A stretch of DNA of 64,000 bases from Nymphaea colorata (Eukaryota; Streptophyta; Magnoliopsida; Nymphaeales; Nymphaeaceae): the NCBI RefSeq assembly GCF_008831285.2, contig NC_045148.1:10111001-10175000 (forward strand). Reading direction: 5' to 3'. Both the position numbers and the translations under genes were made by a program. The notes under the pieces were generated by a model. That model was not told the DNA's origin and made no database searches. It worked only from the letters and a program-made list of their open reading frames with translations. Below are positions 49,098 to 62,601 of the stretch, one piece after another (position 1 is the first letter of the stretch; every line of letters starts with the position of its first letter).

Positions 49098-51393
49098 AGA
49101 CTCTCTCACTTGTTGGATGGTAGACACAGAACGACCTTAAACATTGTGTGCTTTTTTTCTTCCTTTTATTCTTTTCAGATATGTTGCTAGTTGAAACCCT
49201 TATTTTGTTCATTAGAGAGATATAACAAGTGGTATCAGAGCTTAGTGACAGATGTCGAGTAACAAAGCATAGATTGAGAAGTTTAAGGGGAAAAATAACT
49301 TCTGCTTATATCAACAACATATGCTGGACTTGCTAATCTAATGGGTGTGATAAGTGGCAGGAATGGATGGCAGGCAAGCAATGTAACATGGCAGATGCAA
49401 AGGCCAGTTGCAAGTGCAATCCAACAACACTTAGGAAACAATGACATCCACAACATTATCCACGAAAAAATGGCAAGAGCAATTAGGAACAACCTAGAAA
49501 ACATGAATATGGGTAAGAATCACATAAACAAACTACATTTGAAGCAGTGACTTTATTGCCTTCACATGAAAGAGGGAGAAAATATTCTTGTGCATCTTAA
49601 TGAATTTACTTATTTCTCAACTTCTGAGTAAGAGTGTAAAATAGATGATAAAAAAAGGCAGCATTCTTGATTAAGATGTTAGCTAGGTCGTATGATTATT
49701 TAGTAACCACAATACTCTTTGGAAGAAAGACAGTTAGGTTAGATAATGCAACTAGTGCTCTTTATTTTATGAAAAGAATATGAAAAACTATGGTACTAGT
49801 GAAATGTAAGCAGAAGGACTAGTCGTGGATATGGAGAATAGAGGTCATATGAAAACCAAAGAAAAAAATTTTCTAAAAAGAACTATCGATTTAAATCAGG
49901 AGGATCTAGGAAAGATAATAGTGATGTCGATGTGTTTACTGCCATGAGAGTCATACTTCAAGATTTTTCAAAACATTAATGAACTTAGGTGATCATAAGA
50001 ATCAAAAGAAGACGATATCTATATCAACCTCTTCCTCTATTGGTGTTGCAAGAGCTTGTTAGAAATAGATGCTAATGAGTATTTATGTTCAGCATATCAT
50101 GAATGTCTATCTTTAACAGATTACTAGATTTTGGATGCAGGTGAATCATATCATATGTGTCCACATTGATAATGGTTTAATTCCTATATTTCTTGTGATG
50201 GAGGAACTATTTTGTGGATAATAATGCTAAATTCAAAGTTATTAGCATTGAAATTCTAAAAATTAAGATGTTTTGTGGAGTAGCAATGAAGCATTGTGAG
50301 GTACAACATGTCCAAAATTTAAAGAAACTTTAATATCTTTAGGGTGCCTAAATGTTGCTGGATACAATTAACAACATCAAATGGTCCAATTAAATTGTCA
50401 AAGGGAATATTAGTTGTAATGAAGCCACAACAAAAGGGCACTTTATATGCATTAATAGGAAGCACTATGATAGGTGGAACTGCAACAATGGTATTTTCTG
50501 ATGATAAAATGAATGATGACTCTAAAATGTGGTAAATGAGACTCGCACATCTAGGAGAGAAAGGTAAGAAAGAGCTCCATAGGATACTTTTGAAAGCGAG
50601 ATGAATGGAAATCTTTACTAGTAAGATCAGAAATCTCCCGTTCTTTCTTTTTGTTCATAATTCATGATTTCCTGTATGGGGGAATGCTTAGTTTTCTAGT
50701 TGTAATAGATGCTTTGTTTGATTAGACATCCTATGCTCAAAATTGAAAAAAAAAAAAAAATGATGCTTGTAGACTGAAATATTATTGTCTTTGGTAGAGA
50801 AATTTTTCTGATTATTGTGTTTGTATGGTATTCCTGTCACTACAAGCACTTGATTTTGCCATGTTATTTGTAAGTACCTTATTTCATGGTCTTTCTTGCA
50901 TTTCTACAAGAGGTTAGCAGTTAACTTTAAAATGTAGTAGAGAAAGGAATATACGTATCTTTGTTATCTCTGCTGTTGCTTTCCAAGATGTTATGGGAAT
51001 GTGGTTTAGCTAGCTAAATAATAATACAAAAGTTTCTGATTGTAGAAATATGTACTCCTGCTTGTTTGAGACATGTTTCACTTTCTTTAGTTTTTCTTAG
51101 TAACTTTCTTTAGTTTTTCTTAGTAACAGACATGTGATGAGGAACTCGTGCTAACAGTCTCCAAGTTCAGCACTTTGGATATTTGGACTGGTTGAACAGC
51201 TTAACATATTATGAACAATACCATTATTCACAAATATCTATATTTATATTTATTTCTCATCTTCTGTATATTTGGTCTTTTCTTTTTCCATCTGCTGTTT
51301 TAAAATCCAAAATAATGTGTTGTGTTTGTCTTCTGCTGCCCCGGTTAGATATGGCCAGTTGATGGCTTTGGATCATTGGGACAAGGAGATTAG
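46232..51393 (+). CDS. IMP1: IMP1-like mitochondrial inner-membrane peptidase, copy B
   Basis: Exons 46232-46378, 46607-46831, 47230-47340 and 51349-51393 join in phase 0 to give 175 aa. A membrane segment lies at about residues 28-48 ([21 protein letters not shown]). The catalytic Ser54 is in GPSMLPT and Lys98 in [30 protein letters not shown] and the terminal [12 protein letters not shown] complete the S26 IMP1 pattern. Intron positions before VPKGHVW and after GRVF.R match copy A. Expected role: maturation of proteins sorted to the intermembrane space, as catalytic subunit of the IMP complex. The last intron is about 4 kb because a copia element landed in it (48760-50640). The final 15-codon exon still has a usable AG acceptor (ggttag). 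Confidence 0.9.
48760..50640 (+). mobile_element. Truncated Ty1/copia retrotransposon in an IMP1 intron
   Basis: A probable 5' LTR (48760-49227, TGTTGAGG ... ATAACA, 468 bp) carries a TATAAAA box at 49004-49010. It is followed by the primer binding site TGGTATCAGAGC (49230-49241), complementary to initiator Met-tRNA. Gag remnants start at 49252 ([10 protein letters not shown], then [19 protein letters not shown]). Then come a protease-region remnant ([15 protein letters not shown] near 50125) and a GAG-pre-integrase remnant ([14 protein letters not shown] near 50537). Stops interrupt every part. Integrase, reverse transcriptase and the 3' LTR are not found, so the element cannot move by itself. 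The right boundary is approximate. Confidence 0.85.
49072..49097. repeat. (GA)n run inside the copia LTR
   Basis: GA repeat downstream of the LTR TATA box. Confidence 0.85.
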
Positions 51394-54300
51394 TGAGGGT
51401 CATATCTCAAAGGTAACAAGTGGACAGAGTACCTTGGATCATATTCTTTTCCTGTTATTTATATGCTTGACATGTGAGATTTTTGTGGACTGAGATATTT
51501 AGAGTATGCAGAAATCAGTTCTAATGTGAAATAATGGATGCGTTGAGAGTCCAACATGAAATTCCATTATAAGCCCTGACTGCTTTTCTCATACTCAATA
51601 TCCATTAACGATTGTTGGTGTTAGCTTTTCTTCCTTTAGCAGACATGCCTGTGAAGAAAAAGTTAAAAGAATGTAAATCTTGTCTTTCGTCTTAGTATGA
51701 TGTGACTAATTATAACACTGTGAGGTTAGGATTTGGATATCAAATAACCAACAAAGTACAATTGGCATTTTTGTTAAAATGGCGATTATACTCTTATTGA
51801 TGACTGAGACATGCATAAGTTTTGTTTGCCAAATGTTCACAACTTTTAGGATAATCTCAAACTTTCATTCTTTCAAAAAACTATGAAGGAATGACTGGAA
51901 ACATTTAAAAGGTAGAAGGGAAATGATGAAAGAACAGCTAGGATATGTGGAAGACTATTTTTTGATGAATAATTCAATGTATCATGGTGACTTGCTATGA
52001 CTATTTTTGCCAATATTGACTTGCTAGAAAATGTTTCACACTTAATATTTTGAAAAGTATTGGTGATGTAGACCTATACTTGAAGCTAGACATTGTCAGG
52101 CTTATCTGAATGCGAGCAAGTGCCAATTTCCTTTGTGTTCTCCTATGTGGTTTGCAGTGAATATGGCCTCTTTCCACCCACAAGTCCAAGGAGCTGGGAA
52201 TGATGTGCCTATGCTGTGGTGTGCCGATTCTTTAGTGATTTTGATGTAAGAAATATGTTCTAACTTCTAAGTAGAGCTCCAGAACAAAATACCTCTTTAC
52301 TGGAAGCAATTTTTTTGAACAACAAATTATTGAAAGATATCAACTTTGTCAAACTTATGCACGCCAAATCCTGCTGATTCATGGGACTAAGAGGCATCTG
52401 GGCTAGAAAAAAGTGAGATGCTAATTTTAGGTCCAAACAGGTCCTGTTCTTTGTTATTGCAGACTTCTTGGTTTCTTTCTTCCTTCAAGTTTATTTGCAA
52501 CAATTATTCTGTATATAACCATTTTAATGTCTTCAGACCCTGTAATGGTGCAGCTGGGTTTGGAACAATTTTTCAAATAAATGATAAGGACATTATTCTA
52601 GTAATATGGGGACATCCTTGGCGCTGATGCTGTTAGGTTTTATTATTGTGAATCATTTTTGTGCATCAAATCATCTTAATGAGGACTATCCTTGTACCAG
52701 ATTATCTCAGCAGTTAATCTTAGAACAACATGACTAAAGCTCAATGCAATTATTTGCTTCTTTCTCTACATTGATCTTCAAGGAGGTTGGTGGTTTTCAG
52801 CTCCAAACGGGGAAGAAAGAAAGGGAGCTGCCTACTTTGGGACCTCATCTGGGGCCCAGTTAATCATAACCCGTGGAGGCTTTAGTCACCATCCTGAACT
52901 TGACCTGCATTTGGTGCTAAATGACACCCTCACATCTTTTGTGCCTGAGTTGGTATGATTTCATGTTGCCAATCATCTCAAATCTTTATCTTGTTCAAGT
53001 CTTGATACTGGACTTGCTACTGTCATTCTCCTGAATTTTCTCCAACCAACCGAAGAGTTTAGTAGTCAGGTTGGCTTGGTTCCTCCCATTGATTTCTGTA
53101 TGACCTGAACGTGGCTGCTTTAGATGCTAGCTTTACTAAGTCTAGCATGACAGTTTATTAATTGCAAGCTTCTTTACAGTCATAAATGTGATTTAAATTT
53201 GTTTGTGGGAGCCCTTAATTTTCTGTCCGATGTTTATGGTGCTGCATTTTCTTGTTGGCCCATCCGAGCTGGAAGTGATATGGGAGTTCTAGTGGTTGGG
53301 AGCTTGCTGTGTGCTAGCTGCTTCTCAGAATCATTCCTACATGAAACAACTCGTCTCCTGATGCCCAGCTGTTGTATTACTCATGCACTGACTATTTATT
53401 TTTGACGATCGGGGATGACTTCACCTTATGTTTCTGCAGTTGTAAACGTCGATTACAATTCTCATATACCTTAATGGCAATCTAGCTTCATAATCTACAC
53501 TCTGTTTGTTAGACTCCTTACTACCGGCTTTGTGTCCAATGGGTACTATCTTAGAGATATGCATGTCATAAAGAAATGCATGCACTCATAAATTTTGCAC
53601 ATAAAACTTGGGCATTAGAGAGCAAAAATCTTTTTCACCTAGTTGGTTTGTACCAAGCAAGGTGAATATACGGATGGCTAATAGGCGAACTCACTGACTT
53701 GAATAATGATGTTTGCAGAATTCCAATCTGCGCTTTCAAGGTTTCTAAAGTTATTTTAGTTTTCTGATAGAATGTCTTAGATGCACAAAGTTTTATTAGC
53801 AGTAAGTGTTTTCAGTCGAGGTGATCCTCTGTTCCACTTCACCTTTCCATTATTATTTGTGCGATGGATCTAGTTGCTGTCGCCATGGTCGGATCATGTT
53901 TAGACCAGGACCTATACATGTTTTATTTCTCAAAACGTTTTCTTCTTGGTAACTGTTTTCTCTACTATTCTTCATATAGGTAACTAAAAATAACTTATTC
54001 ACTTATTCTTTAAGAATCATGGGGACATGAGTGCATCTTGACTTAGATCTCTTATCTCTGCCACTTCTCGCTTGCCTTTGACAATTATTGGATCGAATAT
54101 ATCTATCAACTTGTGATCTGACCCCCAAGTTTCCACGGCCAGGGCCCGGCCAAGTCTAAGCATATGATGAGGTTATTCACAAGCGGTCTCTCTTCAAACC
54201 CTGTTAAGCTCGTGATTTTTCAAGTTGGCAACTCGTCACTGACTTCTGTTGAGCGCGATATCTCTCACTGAACTTTGATTTTTTTTCCTGATAATCTAAC

Positions 54301-56100
54301 ACATCATTTCTAATGCATTTTTGTTGGTTTGTGGGGGCAAGTAAGATGGCCCATCGGTCCTCCATGGCCATGAAAGCTGCAAATTAGTGCGATCAATTAA
54401 GGGGAGCCACGAGAAAGCTTTTCTGCCATCTGAAACAGTTCAAAGCATTAAATTCTGCTCCCCTTCCGCTGCCGTTTCTTCTGGACAATTATTTCTTTGT
54501 TGAACTAGTTGTTGCTTTCAAAGAACTATATTAAAATATCGCCGAAAGTTGATTCTGTCACTCTTATTTTAGATTGAAATATGAGGTGTGCATGATGAAA
54601 TACTGGAGCAAAGCACACAGTTGAGATTTAAAAACGGGAAAATGATGGAGGTTTGGACCAAAGTTTTGGGGCGCGCGTGTTCATGAACCGGAAATAATGC
54701 AAGAAGGAACATGTAGTGGATGTCGGTGTCAAGCAGAGAATCTTCGTGTTCATTACATCTTTATTATGTGCAATCTCTCTCTCTCTTATATATATATATA
54801 TATATATTCTCCTTTTGCATGTTGTCCACAATTTTTGTCTCCGCATGGATTTTTTCTTCGTTTGTTAAGTCCAATCATGTAGATTGAAGTGAACTATAAA
54901 AAATCATAAAATCAGAAAAGAAAACGATGATGCATGAAAATTTTAAGCGCTTTTAAAGAGTCAACTCTTTCATCTTTATTAACTCACCATTTATGTGGTT
55001 ATATTAATTAAAAAAGAAAAACTTAAAATGGTGGCTACATAATGCGAGTTTCACTCCTGGAGGAGATCAACGGAAAATGGCCTTCGGATGCAAAAACCAA
55101 ACCTGCGCTAAGTTAAGTTCATACATAGGTTGTCTACGACACTTTAGTCTTTTTCATTCAAATGTTTTTTATTTGGATGAGAAGGAGAAGTATTTCATCC
55201 TACTGTCCCCTTTATAGGGTTCTGTGTTAGTGCCTCAAGAATGCCGCCTCGCCATTCTTCAGTTTGCATGTCGGTGGCCCATGTTTGTAATTTTGTTGTA
55301 CAAGAGAAGAGAGTTGACACCCTGAAATTTGAAATGGAAATTGGCTGCCCACCAGCCCATGCTTTTTGCACCAAACTCTCGAGGATTCCAAATGTTCTCT
55401 ATTACAGAAGGTTAATTATTCTTGGGCATCCACTTTTTCATTTGTTTAATCGATTTACTTTGAAAATTTTGTCATGGAAACAATTTAAGTCTACGTTTAG
55501 TACAGTATACATAAAAAATATATATAGATCGATTCATGTTCCGGTATCCTTTACCTATAAACTTACTTTTCAAATATAAATATATACAAGGGGCTTGACT
55601 ATGTACGTAACTAAACTGGACTTGTTCCCCACATTCGTTCTTTGAATTAAACATGTTTATCAATTAAAGCAGTCATTTCCACTAAAACCATCTTCTTTGT
55701 CGATGTTAAGCACGCAAACATACATGATTTATCTTTGATTTACATTAAAAAAATTTAACATGAATGGCATGTCCACTTCTGTATACTAAAAATCTTAAGT
55801 TGGACATGATTTTTTAAGCATCATCTTTGTCTTCATGGTCATGCTGTTCATATTTAAATTTAAATTTTAAATTTTTGTTGTGTCCTCAAGGTCATAAACG
55901 AACTTGGACTGCTAATATGCATCTACAACTAAATGTCAAGGCTAGTATGCTAAGAAACATGGTTAAATAGGAGAGTTGAAATCAATGTTGCCAGTCAAAT
56001 TGTTAATAATATCACACCGTTGATAATATATTAAAAATATGGTAATTGTTGAATAAATTTTAGAATAATGATTTTAAAATAAGTTTTTTTTTTTAATATT
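51394..56100. other. Spacer after IMP1 copy B
   Basis: No gene is supported. A stretch bounded by tttgcag and gtaag (52158-52245) and a GC-richer stretch at about 52760-52950 could be non-coding exons of the upstream gene, but nothing confirms this. A compound CT/TA microsatellite lies at about 54771-54807. A duplicated 25-bp stretch (ctttctttagtttttctta) lies at about 51080-51125. Confidence 0.5.
54771..54807. repeat. Compound (CT)n(TA)n microsatellite
   Basis: A CT run leads directly into a TA run of about 22 bp. Confidence 0.9.
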
Positions 56101-56104
56101 TAAT

Positions 56105-56200
56105 TGTCTAGTCAAGGGAAAACGTTGGACTCGAACCCTCACGACAAGAATGTCCTTGCTTTGGGTTGAGCAAAAAGGTGGGTTTAGGTCAATCCATGAC
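56105..56200 (-). repeat. Possible tRNA-derived SINE fragment
   Basis: On the minus strand GGTTCGAGTCC (56127-56137) is an exact RNA polymerase III box B. About 40 bp upstream, ttgctcaacccaaagcaagg loosely resembles a box A region. There is no tRNA fold, so a tRNA gene is unlikely. A SINE remnant is possible. Confidence 0.3.
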
Positions 56201-56989
56201 TGATGACTTTCCTCCTGACAGTCCGAATCTTGATGGGTCTAATTGTCCGCATGCAGTCGACAGACTTGACTGGTTTACAAGTGTTATCTGAAAAAATTTC
56301 TCTACAGCCAACTTCCATCTTTTGTTTTGTTTTTTCGAAATAATCATTTCTTTCTGCTTTAATTTTCAGATTTTGCAAGAAAAAAGAATCAGCCAACTCC
56401 CTCATTTATTTTATTTTTTAAAAATTATTTGAGCAGAGAAAAGGATAAGATCCTATTTAGTGGTCACACATTGGTTAATAAAATAAATTAGCTCATGCCG
56501 CTTTCAGATATCTAGAAGTCTCGTTCTTATGATGAAAATGCTTCTAGACTTGAACTAATTTGGTTTCATTGTTAAATATGAACAAAAATTAAAATATTCT
56601 GTGATAAAATCATTATGTCGGTCGCTTGTCAAATCTGAAGAGTCAGGTTTTTTTTTTTTTTTTTTTTTGTGAGAGAGAGGCCGAAGAGTATTTTTCTATA
56701 CAAATTTTGTATAGAGCCTAATAATATTTTGACTAAACTTATCATTTTCATTTTTTCCAAACAAATAGGTGCTTGAGCCAACAAAATCCGCGTAATCAAG
56801 TCAATTCCTGTGGTTTTAGAAAATCACATGAAACCAACGCCTTTGATGTTATTTGTCATAAGATAATCTCTATATGCTTATTATGATTCTTATGTAATTA
56901 TGTAAACTGTGTCCACGTAGTCAAATAGAACCGAAAAAACCTGCAACTATAGAACTCTTAGTTCATGCAAATCTATGGTTTTCAAGTCC

Positions 56990-57365
56990 GACAAGAGGTG
57001 AAGAAGCTCGACTCGTTAAAGCTCGGCTCGTGAATGAGTTTGAGCCGAGTCATTTGCTTAACGAGTCGAGTTCGAGTTCATGAGTCGACTCGTTCAAATA
57101 ACTGAGCTTAGTTCGAGCTCAATACGCAACTACTGAGTCGACCTCGAGCCTTAATCAAGTCGATATATTCAAAGGAGTTTAAGAGTTTGTCGAGCTTTAA
57201 TCGAGTCGTGTTCGAGCTCAACACGTAACTGCTTAGTCGAGCTAGAGCTGCTTCCGTCAAGCTATTCTCGAGCTCGAGCCGAGTCAAGCTTGAGGTTTCA
57301 TTAGTCGAGTCGAGCTCAAGCTGACTGAACTCGGGCTCAACTCGACTCGTGTTCACCCTTAAGTC
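56990..57365. repeat. GAGCTC/CGAGTC-rich degenerate repeat block
   Basis: Words such as tcgagctcgag, gagtcgagttcgag and cgagccgagtc recur many times on both strands over about 370 bp. The block is much richer in CpG than its AT-rich surroundings. It has no fixed period. Confidence 0.8.
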
Positions 57366-57800
57366 CGACCCGTCCTCCCTTATATCTCCCCAACAAAAAA
57401 TACAATTTCAAATCATTGCTTCTTACTCTAAAAGTATGGATTTGAAATCCACGTTAGGGTGGATGCTGAAATCCATAGTTTGATACAACTGTAAATTTCA
57501 ACTATCATAGAATTGAGATTCACTCGACACTGAGGTCCGTGGGTAATCAAACGCAATCCAACATATGTTTCGTTAGATCTTATATATCAATCACAGCCTT
57601 TGCGGCCTAGCACGCCAAATGAGGCACCATTAGCAATGCCACTAAATAATGTTGAAAATCATTCATTGTCCTTGCTTATTGCTTTTGCCAGATGAAAGGA
57701 TCCTAGGCCACTATGGGCCACAACTTGCAAAAGAAACAAAAAAAAAAAAGGCACTATGAAAGAGTTAAATGGAAGATACATGAGTCTTATCTTACAATCA

Positions 57801-57995
57801 GGGGTGAAGCCAGAAATTTTTTATGAGGAGGGCCAAATTAAAGTTTCCAAATTTTGACTATGGCCAAAATATCATTTTTCAAATTTTTTATATAAAATAA
57901 GTGAAGTTTTATAAAATTTACATGCAAATTTTTTTTAAAAAAATTGTTGAGGTGGGGCCAAGGCCCATGCGGGCCCTACCTTACCTCCGCCCTAG
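57801..57995 (+). mobile_element. MITE-like dispersed repeat, copy D (best preserved)
   Basis: It starts ggggtgaagccaga and ends ttacctccgccctag, so the ends are imperfect inverted repeats. A perfect 6-bp direct repeat CAATCA (57795-57800 and 57996-58001) flanks the 195-bp element. The body is A/T-rich and near the right end carries gaggtggggccaaggcccatg. There is no coding capacity. Confidence 0.75.
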
Positions 57996-59734
57996 CAATC
58001 AAAAGTTAAAAATCTAAATCATGGTGAGCAGTAGCATTCATGTTTGAATTTCGTGGCGTGGAGTGATAAGAAAAGATAATGGCTTGTATCAGAGTTTATC
58101 GCACTCGAGAAACAGTCTCAAGCAAACAGTTTCTATGACGAGTAGTCTATTTTCATTTGGTGTACGTGTGTATGTGTATATATGTAAATGTTATCAGCCT
58201 AAAAAAGAGAATTTAGAGTTAGGCGAAAAGTTGAGAAAAGCCTAGCCTGTAAACATGAGGTAAGGCTTTGAGCTGCCCATTCCAAAACTTTATCTCTTGT
58301 TGGAATTTGTGGGCCAGGTATATATAGTTGAGTGTCACACTGAGCCATATATTGCTCCGCTTTTTGCGTGTATGTATGTGTGTATGTGTGGACTTAGCGG
58401 CAAAAGATAATGATCCCTTCTAAATCATTAAAAGGTTGCAAATTATCCGCGGGACTTTTCTTCTTGGGAAAAGATTGTCATTTGATAGCGATTAAGGATG
58501 TTTTTGGCCAAATTAGTCTCAGTGGTGGCATCAACCTAAGAAGCTTAGTAGGCCAAAGTCAGAAAGAAAAACAAAGCAAGTTATGTTCTGGGTAATTGAA
58601 TTCGAATCCAGATTCATGTTCTTGTGGATTCAATTTTTTATTTTTATCTAATAAAAGTTTATTGCCTGGATTGAAAACAACATAATGAAGCAGGTTCATT
58701 AAGCTCACATGCTGAAGTACCGCTCTCCATCTACCGATCCGATCAATGGTTTTTGGTACCAGTACTGAACTGAACCCAAACTGGATTCATTTAGGTTGTA
58801 TTTGAGGGTCCCATATCCGAGATCTAAGGCTGTATAAAAAGGTGCTTAGCTTGGATTTTAAATCCATATTCTACATGTTAAAAACCATGGATTTAAAGTC
58901 AGGATTTTGGGGAGGGAAGGGTTCCAACCTTAAATCCATGAATGTGAGATCCTTAGATCCACGATGAAACAAACACAACCTTAAGACCGGACCAGACCCG
59001 AGACCAATTGAATCAGAATCTTTTCCAAAACTTGAGTGTGTTTTTCTCGTCACCCCTTCAAAAAGTTGACCCTGCTTTTGCAAAATTTCAATTAAAATAG
59101 GGTCTTTTTGGAACTAATAGATGCACATAGATCTCAAGGGATAAAGTGTACTTAAGTACTTAAACAAAAGTACCTATCATGCAGCACAGCTACTTGAAAT
59201 AGACACCAAAAAAACCACAATAAATCACGTATTTTTATACGTATCCGGACATTCATGAGATCATGGAGTGGACTCTTATAAGTTTCAGATAAATTACTGT
59301 ACATATCACTAATTATAATATTATATAAATATTAAATATATGGATATATAATTAAATTTGGAGCCATAATGGTATATCTTTGGAAAAGGAAATGGACAAG
59401 CCAATTCGTCTCTTGCTCGTGCATGGATCGCATATGCAAGCCAGAAGTTTGAATGGAGCTCGGCTTAGTGACTCGGCGGCTCGACCTAGACAGATTAAGT
59501 TGCGTGCACATACCTCTGTCCACCAGAACAGGGGGATGCGGGCATTTTCGAATTTTGGTATAAAGAAATGGACATTTTAGACTTTTTTTTTAAAAATTTT
59601 TCTGCCTCTTTCATCTTTAAAATAATAATAATAATAATAAGAGTATTATTTTGATCCTTACGCAATCTTGTGTGTACATAATATAACCAGCTTGGATGCA
59701 TCTTTTAACTCATCTTAAAGGTTTGAGACCAGGC

Positions 59735-59850
59735 CCACTTGAGGGCTTGGGCCCGGCCCAGGCCTAGGCACCGATCGAGCTGGGCTGAGCCACGCAGGCC
59801 AGGCGGTGGCCCGGCCCGATGCCCAGGCCTAGGGATCATCCGACCGACCG
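59735..59850. repeat. GGCC-rich low-complexity block
   Basis: A cluster of gggcccggcccaggcc, gggctgagcc, gtggcccggcccg and cccaggcctag, strongly GC-rich against AT-rich flanks. No open frame is credible. Confidence 0.7.
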
Positions 59851-62601
59851 CACCTACCGGGGATAAAAATGGTTGGTGGCATGAGAATGTTGACTGGGGG
59901 CCGTGGTGGTCATTGTATAATGGCCGTTCAAAAGCGGTCCATACTCCATAGCAACCAAAATGTGCACGCGCGCATGCTGTTTGTTTGATGAATATGAATG
60001 GGAGGATTTATTCGACCACCCCAAACTACACAACAAAGCCTACATGCCTTCTTAGAATATTCTTTCTCCTCCTACTCAGGCTACCGGCTAAAGCAAAATG
60101 GACAAAAAGCATCGGCCACAGCACCAAGCTTATCCAACAATTATATATATATAGATATATATATAGAGAGAGAAAGAGATTTACAAAGCATGCTTATGTT
60201 TCGATTTCTTTGCTTTAACGCTTAGTTATTATAAAGCCTCTTTTTGTTATACCACCAAAACTTGTGCATGGAAAATTAACATACAAACGCGCTCGCATGC
60301 ACACACACACACACACATGTTGGACAGATTCCTACTAAATATCTCAGTGAATGTACGTCCATGCATTAAAATCTCAATTTTCATATGTTCAAAGGTCCTC
60401 AGTTCCACCTGTTGGTAAAGTGGACTCCTACTTTATCCTTTTATGAGGAGAGAAACGACTCGTCGCTCATGCGACCATTCCAGTCATTATCACTAGCGAC
60501 ATCTTTATTGTATGCAATATAATATACAGGAAAACCAAGCACCTTCCGGTCCTCCCATGGTCGGTCTTCTTGATTGTAACCAGAAAGACTCGGTGTGAGA
60601 CAGACCAACAGCCATTCAAACTGAAAATTTCAGTCAGTCAAGGGGTCACATTGGATTTTTCGACATTAATTACCAACTAGACGAGCTCTTTTGATGCCTC
60701 TATGTGTAAGAAGGATCTAGAGAGAGAATATAGTGAGTTTGCATTCTAACGTGCAACTAACATAGTCGTGATTTCTCTACTTGCATGTCTTTCTCTACTT
60801 AGTTATAGATCTTCCTCACATTTGTTATTTGTAGTTAGTAATTGATAGAACACGAAGATGTAGCTACATGTATGTAAGTACCTATACCGTATCACCTTTC
60901 GTACCTGGCCATGTGACGGAGAGCCAGTCAAGTCCGGCCAACTCGCATAAAGTTGGTAGGATCCATATATTTTATATCCACGAAAAGATCACATACAAAA
61001 TTTAGATGTATCAACTCTTTCTCTGTCTGTCCCTCTCTCATAAAGCCCAGCAGCTGGAATCTTTCGTCTTCAGCATTACCACTGTACATGTACATTCTCC
61101 TGATCATGTCTCCCCTGCGGCTGCATTTTGCTGACCAAGATCTTGCAGGTCCAACTGGTTCTAAGTACCATGCACACAGAACTCATTCAAAATAAGTGTG
61201 GATGTGTGCATGTGCATATGTCAGCTTATGTTTCTCGGAATAAGTGCATGCATGCATGCATGAATATGTGCATGTTTCTATATGTGTGTGTGGGGTGCAT
61301 GCTCAAGCACCCATGTCTACTTATGCGTTGGGGCGCAGTTGACGTACTGCTGGTCATATATATATATATATATACATATAAACATATTATGTGGGCATCT
61401 TATGAAACGATTTCGATGGTTCTGGTGGCTCCTAAGAAGAACCAAGCATGAGGACGACAGATAGAAGATGACCAATTTGGCCCATATGCATATAGTCTAA
61501 GTTTTTATCGTTGAAGGCCCTTAATTTGGTCCAAACCTACCGGATGGGAAGCAGAAAATGTCGGTAGAATCCAACCAAATTTGTGGTCGATGGATCCTTT
61601 CAATCAGAATGCAACCACATGAGACTCAAGTGACAAGCAAATGATCAAGCGGCAGAGAGCGAGGAAGAGAGAAACTTATTTGTCGTTGTCTGGCCAATGT
61701 CAAGCAAGTAGGCCAATTTCTTGTCTAGCGAAGACCAGGTTCATGATAAACTCTCTCTTTCTCTCTCTTTATATATATATATATATATATAATTGCAGAA
61801 ACGAAATGAAGGGGAAAATATCTGCTAGTTCACAAACTTGGTCAAGTCTCAGGAGGTCCCAAACGGACAGGGGGATTCGGTGAAATGAATTATGGCAGTG
61901 TTATCGTTTCCCAACAGCAGCCAGACTTGGATTCAGAGCCTGCAGTTGAACTCCTCCAAGAAATGCAGTTCACCTAAGAAGAAGACATTGTTTGATCGTG
62001 ATCTTTAATGGGGATTGAAAGGTACCCAGCCAGTTTGATCATTCCCAGTTCAAACAGGTGGACCATTTCCGTGCACATACCAAACACTCAAAAAACAATC
62101 ATAATAAAATGTTAGCTAGTTTTAGAAATAATAGTAGTTGATAAAATAGTGGAAATTACTCTTTTCATTAAACAAATAAAAGTGCATGCACAACAAATGC
62201 TGCCTTTTCTCTCGTCAAAGTTTTGAACGACTTGGTCCTCATCACCGACGCGGTGGGGAATCCTTCGTGTTCAGACAGTGAAGGTGAAAGATTGAAGGAG
62301 CTGCCATTCTTGTGAGGGCACGATACAATTAATTAGTTTGACCGATTCACTGTCTGAACTCCTTTCTACGAATCCGGCGAAGAATAAACAAGAACCGAAA
62401 AGTTTGGATTCGATCGATCGCGTAGCTTTCCCTTTTCCTGCAGATATCAGGAAAATGCCTTGTTCTGTAAGTTACGAAAATTGAAACTATATACCAACAA
62501 TAATATTTATTTACGGAGAGACATATATAGAGAATTACAACCTATCAGCAAGGCCCCTCATTTCCATTGTATCTAGTCCTAAGCGTTGACGTCAGTGATG
62601 G

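Noticed and set aside
2676-51393. A metabolic gene cluster joining the P450s with other pathway enzymes
   Set aside because: No non-P450 biosynthetic enzyme (terpene synthase, transferase, reductase) is present; the peptidases act in mitochondria. Only a tandem family array is supported.
56105-56200. tRNA gene
   Set aside because: Box B is exact, but the remaining sequence does not form the D and anticodon arms; at most a SINE remnant.
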